Positions 5,175-6,301 of a stretch of 6,301 nt of DNA are shown here, one piece after another; the first letter of the stretch is position 1, and each line of letters opens with the position of its first letter. The position numbers and the translations under genes were made by a program. The notes below the pieces were generated by a model, which ran no database searches, was not told where the DNA came from, and worked only from the letters and a program-made list of their open reading frames with translations. The DNA is from Chloroflexota bacterium (lineage in GTDB: Bacteria; Chloroflexota; Dehalococcoidia; Lucifugimonadales; Australimonadaceae): NCBI GenBank assembly GCA_026713505.1, contig JAPOOH010000246.1, forward strand, positions 1 to 6,301. Direction: 5' to 3'.

Positions 5175-6301
5175 CGGCTGCCTCTTCGGGGGGGAGAGTT
5201 CCCGTCGTTCCTGCGGAGGCAGGGACCTCGCCTGGGTGTAAGTCCCCCTCCGCAAGTGCCGTCAGCTCATCCTCCGAGAGGATGGTCACGCCAAGGCGTT
5301 CCGCGTCGTCGCGCTTGGAGCCCGGCTCCTCTCCCAAGACGACGTAGTCCGTCTTCTTGCTGACGCTGCCGCTCACCTGTCCGCCGCGCTCCTTGATGAA
5401 ACCCTCCGCCTGCGAGCGCGTGAACCCCTCCAGCCGCCCGGTGACGACGAAGCGCATGCCATCGAACGGCATTGGCCTGTCCGCCTGCGGGGCGTCCCAC
5501 CCCTCCGGCACCGCCAGCGCGACCCCGGCCTCGCGGAGCCGCCGCACGATGGTCCGGTTGCCCTCGTTCTCGAAGTGCGAGGCGATGCCCGCCGCGACGA
5601 TGGGGCCGATGCCGGGCACCGCCTCCAGCTCCTCCTGTGCCGCGTCCATGAGCCGCTCCACGCTGCCGAACCGCCGCGCGAGCAGTTCGGCGGTCTCGCC
5701 GCCGACGTGCAGGATGCCCAGCCCCGAGATGACCGACGGCAGCGGGCGCTGCTTGCTCGCCTCAATGGCCGCCAGCAGGTTCGTTGCGGACTTCTCACCC
5801 ATGCGCTCCAACGCTTCCAGCTGCTCCTGCGTCAGCGCGTAGATGTCCGGGAGGTCCCGGATCGTGGCGAGGTCCTCATTGGGATGGAGGTAGACCTGCC
5901 GGGTCACGAGGCCGCTGGCGGGGTACATGCCCAGCAGTTGCGCGACGAGCTTCTCGCCGAGCCCCTCGATGTCCATCGCTGCCTGCGATACGAAGTGCCG
6001 GATGCGCTCGTACTGCTGCGCGGGGCAGGCGGCGTTGACGCAGCGGTGCGCCGCCGCGCCCTCGTCCCGGACGATGCCGGTGCGGCACGCCGGGCAGAGC
6101 GCGGGCATCTCGAACTCGGCCTCCTGACCCGTGCGACGCTCCAGCACGGGGCCGACGACCTGCGGGATGACCTCGCCGGCGCGCTCCACGACAACGTAGT
6201 CGCCGACGCGGATGTCCTTCCGGCGGATGTCGTCCTCTTTGTGGAGCGTCGCCTGCCTCACGGTGACGCCGCTCACCTGCACGGGCTCCAGGACGGCGTA
6301 C
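5167..6301 (-). CDS. ligA: NAD-dependent DNA ligase LigA, C-terminal part (cut by right window edge)
   Basis: Seals nicks in DNA during replication and repair using NAD+. The window holds the last 377 residues. Numbered from the first complete codon: the end of the OB-fold (about 1-58, with VSGVTVRQATLHKEDDIRRK and VVVERAGEVIPQVV), a four-cysteine zinc finger (C69, C72, C87, C92), helix-hairpin-helix repeats (about 98-260, including IEGLGEKL and VPGIGPIVA), and a BRCT domain (about 277-349, FVVTGRLEGFTRSQAE and GSKRDDAERLG). The adenylation domain with its catalytic lysine lies outside the window. Two oddities: about 19 extra residues between QLLG and DLPDIYALT, compared with the E. coli enzyme, and a tail of about 25 residues beyond BRCT that includes a translated REP-like element. 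All visible domains are intact, so the gene is judged functional. It is the first gene seen of the ligA-pth run. Confidence 0.97.
   Translation of the reverse strand, partial: YAVLEPVQVSGVTVRQATLHKEDDIRRKDIRVGDYVVVERAGEVIPQVVGPVLERRTGQEAEFEMPALCPACRTGIVRDEGAAAHRCVNAACPAQQYERIRHFVSQAAMDIEGLGEKLVAQLLGMYPASGLVTRQVYLHPNEDLATIRDLPDIYALTQEQLEALERMGEKSATNLLAAIEASKQRPLPSVISGLGILHVGGETAELLARRFGSVERLMDAAQEELEAVPGIGPIVAAGIASHFENEGNRTIVRRLREAGVALAVPEGWDAPQADRPMPFDGMRFVVTGRLEGFTRSQAEGFIKERGGQVSGSVSKKTDYVVLGEEPGSKRDDAERLGVTILSEDELTALAEGDLHPGEVPASAGTTGTLPPEEAADA
5181..5186 (-). promoter_or_regulatory. Shine-Dalgarno for pth
   Basis: AAGAGG on the minus strand, 6 nt before the ATG at 5174, within the last codons of ligA. 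It is the strongest ribosome-binding site in the window and decides the pth start. Confidence 0.7.
5203..5229 (-). repeat. REP-like palindromic element within the 3' end of ligA
   Basis: On the minus strand GTCCCTGC (5226-5219) and GCAGGAAC (5214-5207) pair with one mismatch around a CTCC loop, followed by GACG. Stem length, loop length and flanking bases match the intergenic copy at 322-348. The two agree at 16 of 27 aligned bases, with paired changes in the stem. It is translated as EVPASAGTTG in the LigA tail, in the same frame as the familiar WIPAFAGMTG-like peptide produced when this repeat is read through. Confidence 0.65.

Overview
The window looks like a piece of a GC-rich bacterial chromosome, most plausibly a member of the Chloroflexota (Dehalococcoidia/SAR202-like). 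The evidence is indirect. A secreted lipoprotein carries a long Thr-Pro linker, next to it lies a multi-copy DUF5671-type membrane protein, and the HELQH metalloprotease is of a kind common in that phylum. All six genes lie on the minus strand, so the order of transcription runs from the right edge to the left edge.

Right to left: (1) the C-terminal 377 residues of NAD-dependent DNA ligase LigA, cut by the right edge. (2) Peptidyl-tRNA hydrolase Pth, whose start overlaps the ligA stop by 8 nt. (3) A 628-residue predicted lipoprotein zinc metalloprotease with an immune-inhibitor-A-like C-terminal half, 2 nt after pth. (4) A 174-residue membrane-anchored protein with a probable NTF2-like/DUF4878-type domain, joined by an ATGA overlap. 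(5) A 594-residue polytopic membrane protein made of six diverged copies of a two-helix module, 2 nt further on. (6) After a 147-nt gap holding a small palindromic repeat and a G-rich tract, the first 73 residues of a CCA-adding enzyme/poly(A) polymerase, cut by the left edge.

Junctions 1-5 are so tight (8-nt overlap, 2-nt gap, 4-nt overlap, 2-nt gap) that ligA-pth-protease-NTF2-like-DUF5671 almost certainly form one transcript. LigA, Pth and the CCA enzyme are housekeeping (DNA ligation, tRNA recycling, tRNA 3'-end synthesis). The three genes between pth and cca are envelope proteins with no visible mechanistic tie to them, so shared transcription is not evidence of shared function.

I see no mobile element, CRISPR array, RNA gene or defence system. 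The most interesting signals are small. A REP-like palindrome appears to have been absorbed into the 3' end of ligA, and a relative lies between genes, with paired changes in the stems. The membrane protein has a clear sixfold architecture with a recurring His-Trp. A C7 slippery run sits near the end of the NTF2-like gene, upstream of an open -1 frame that leads into the next gene.
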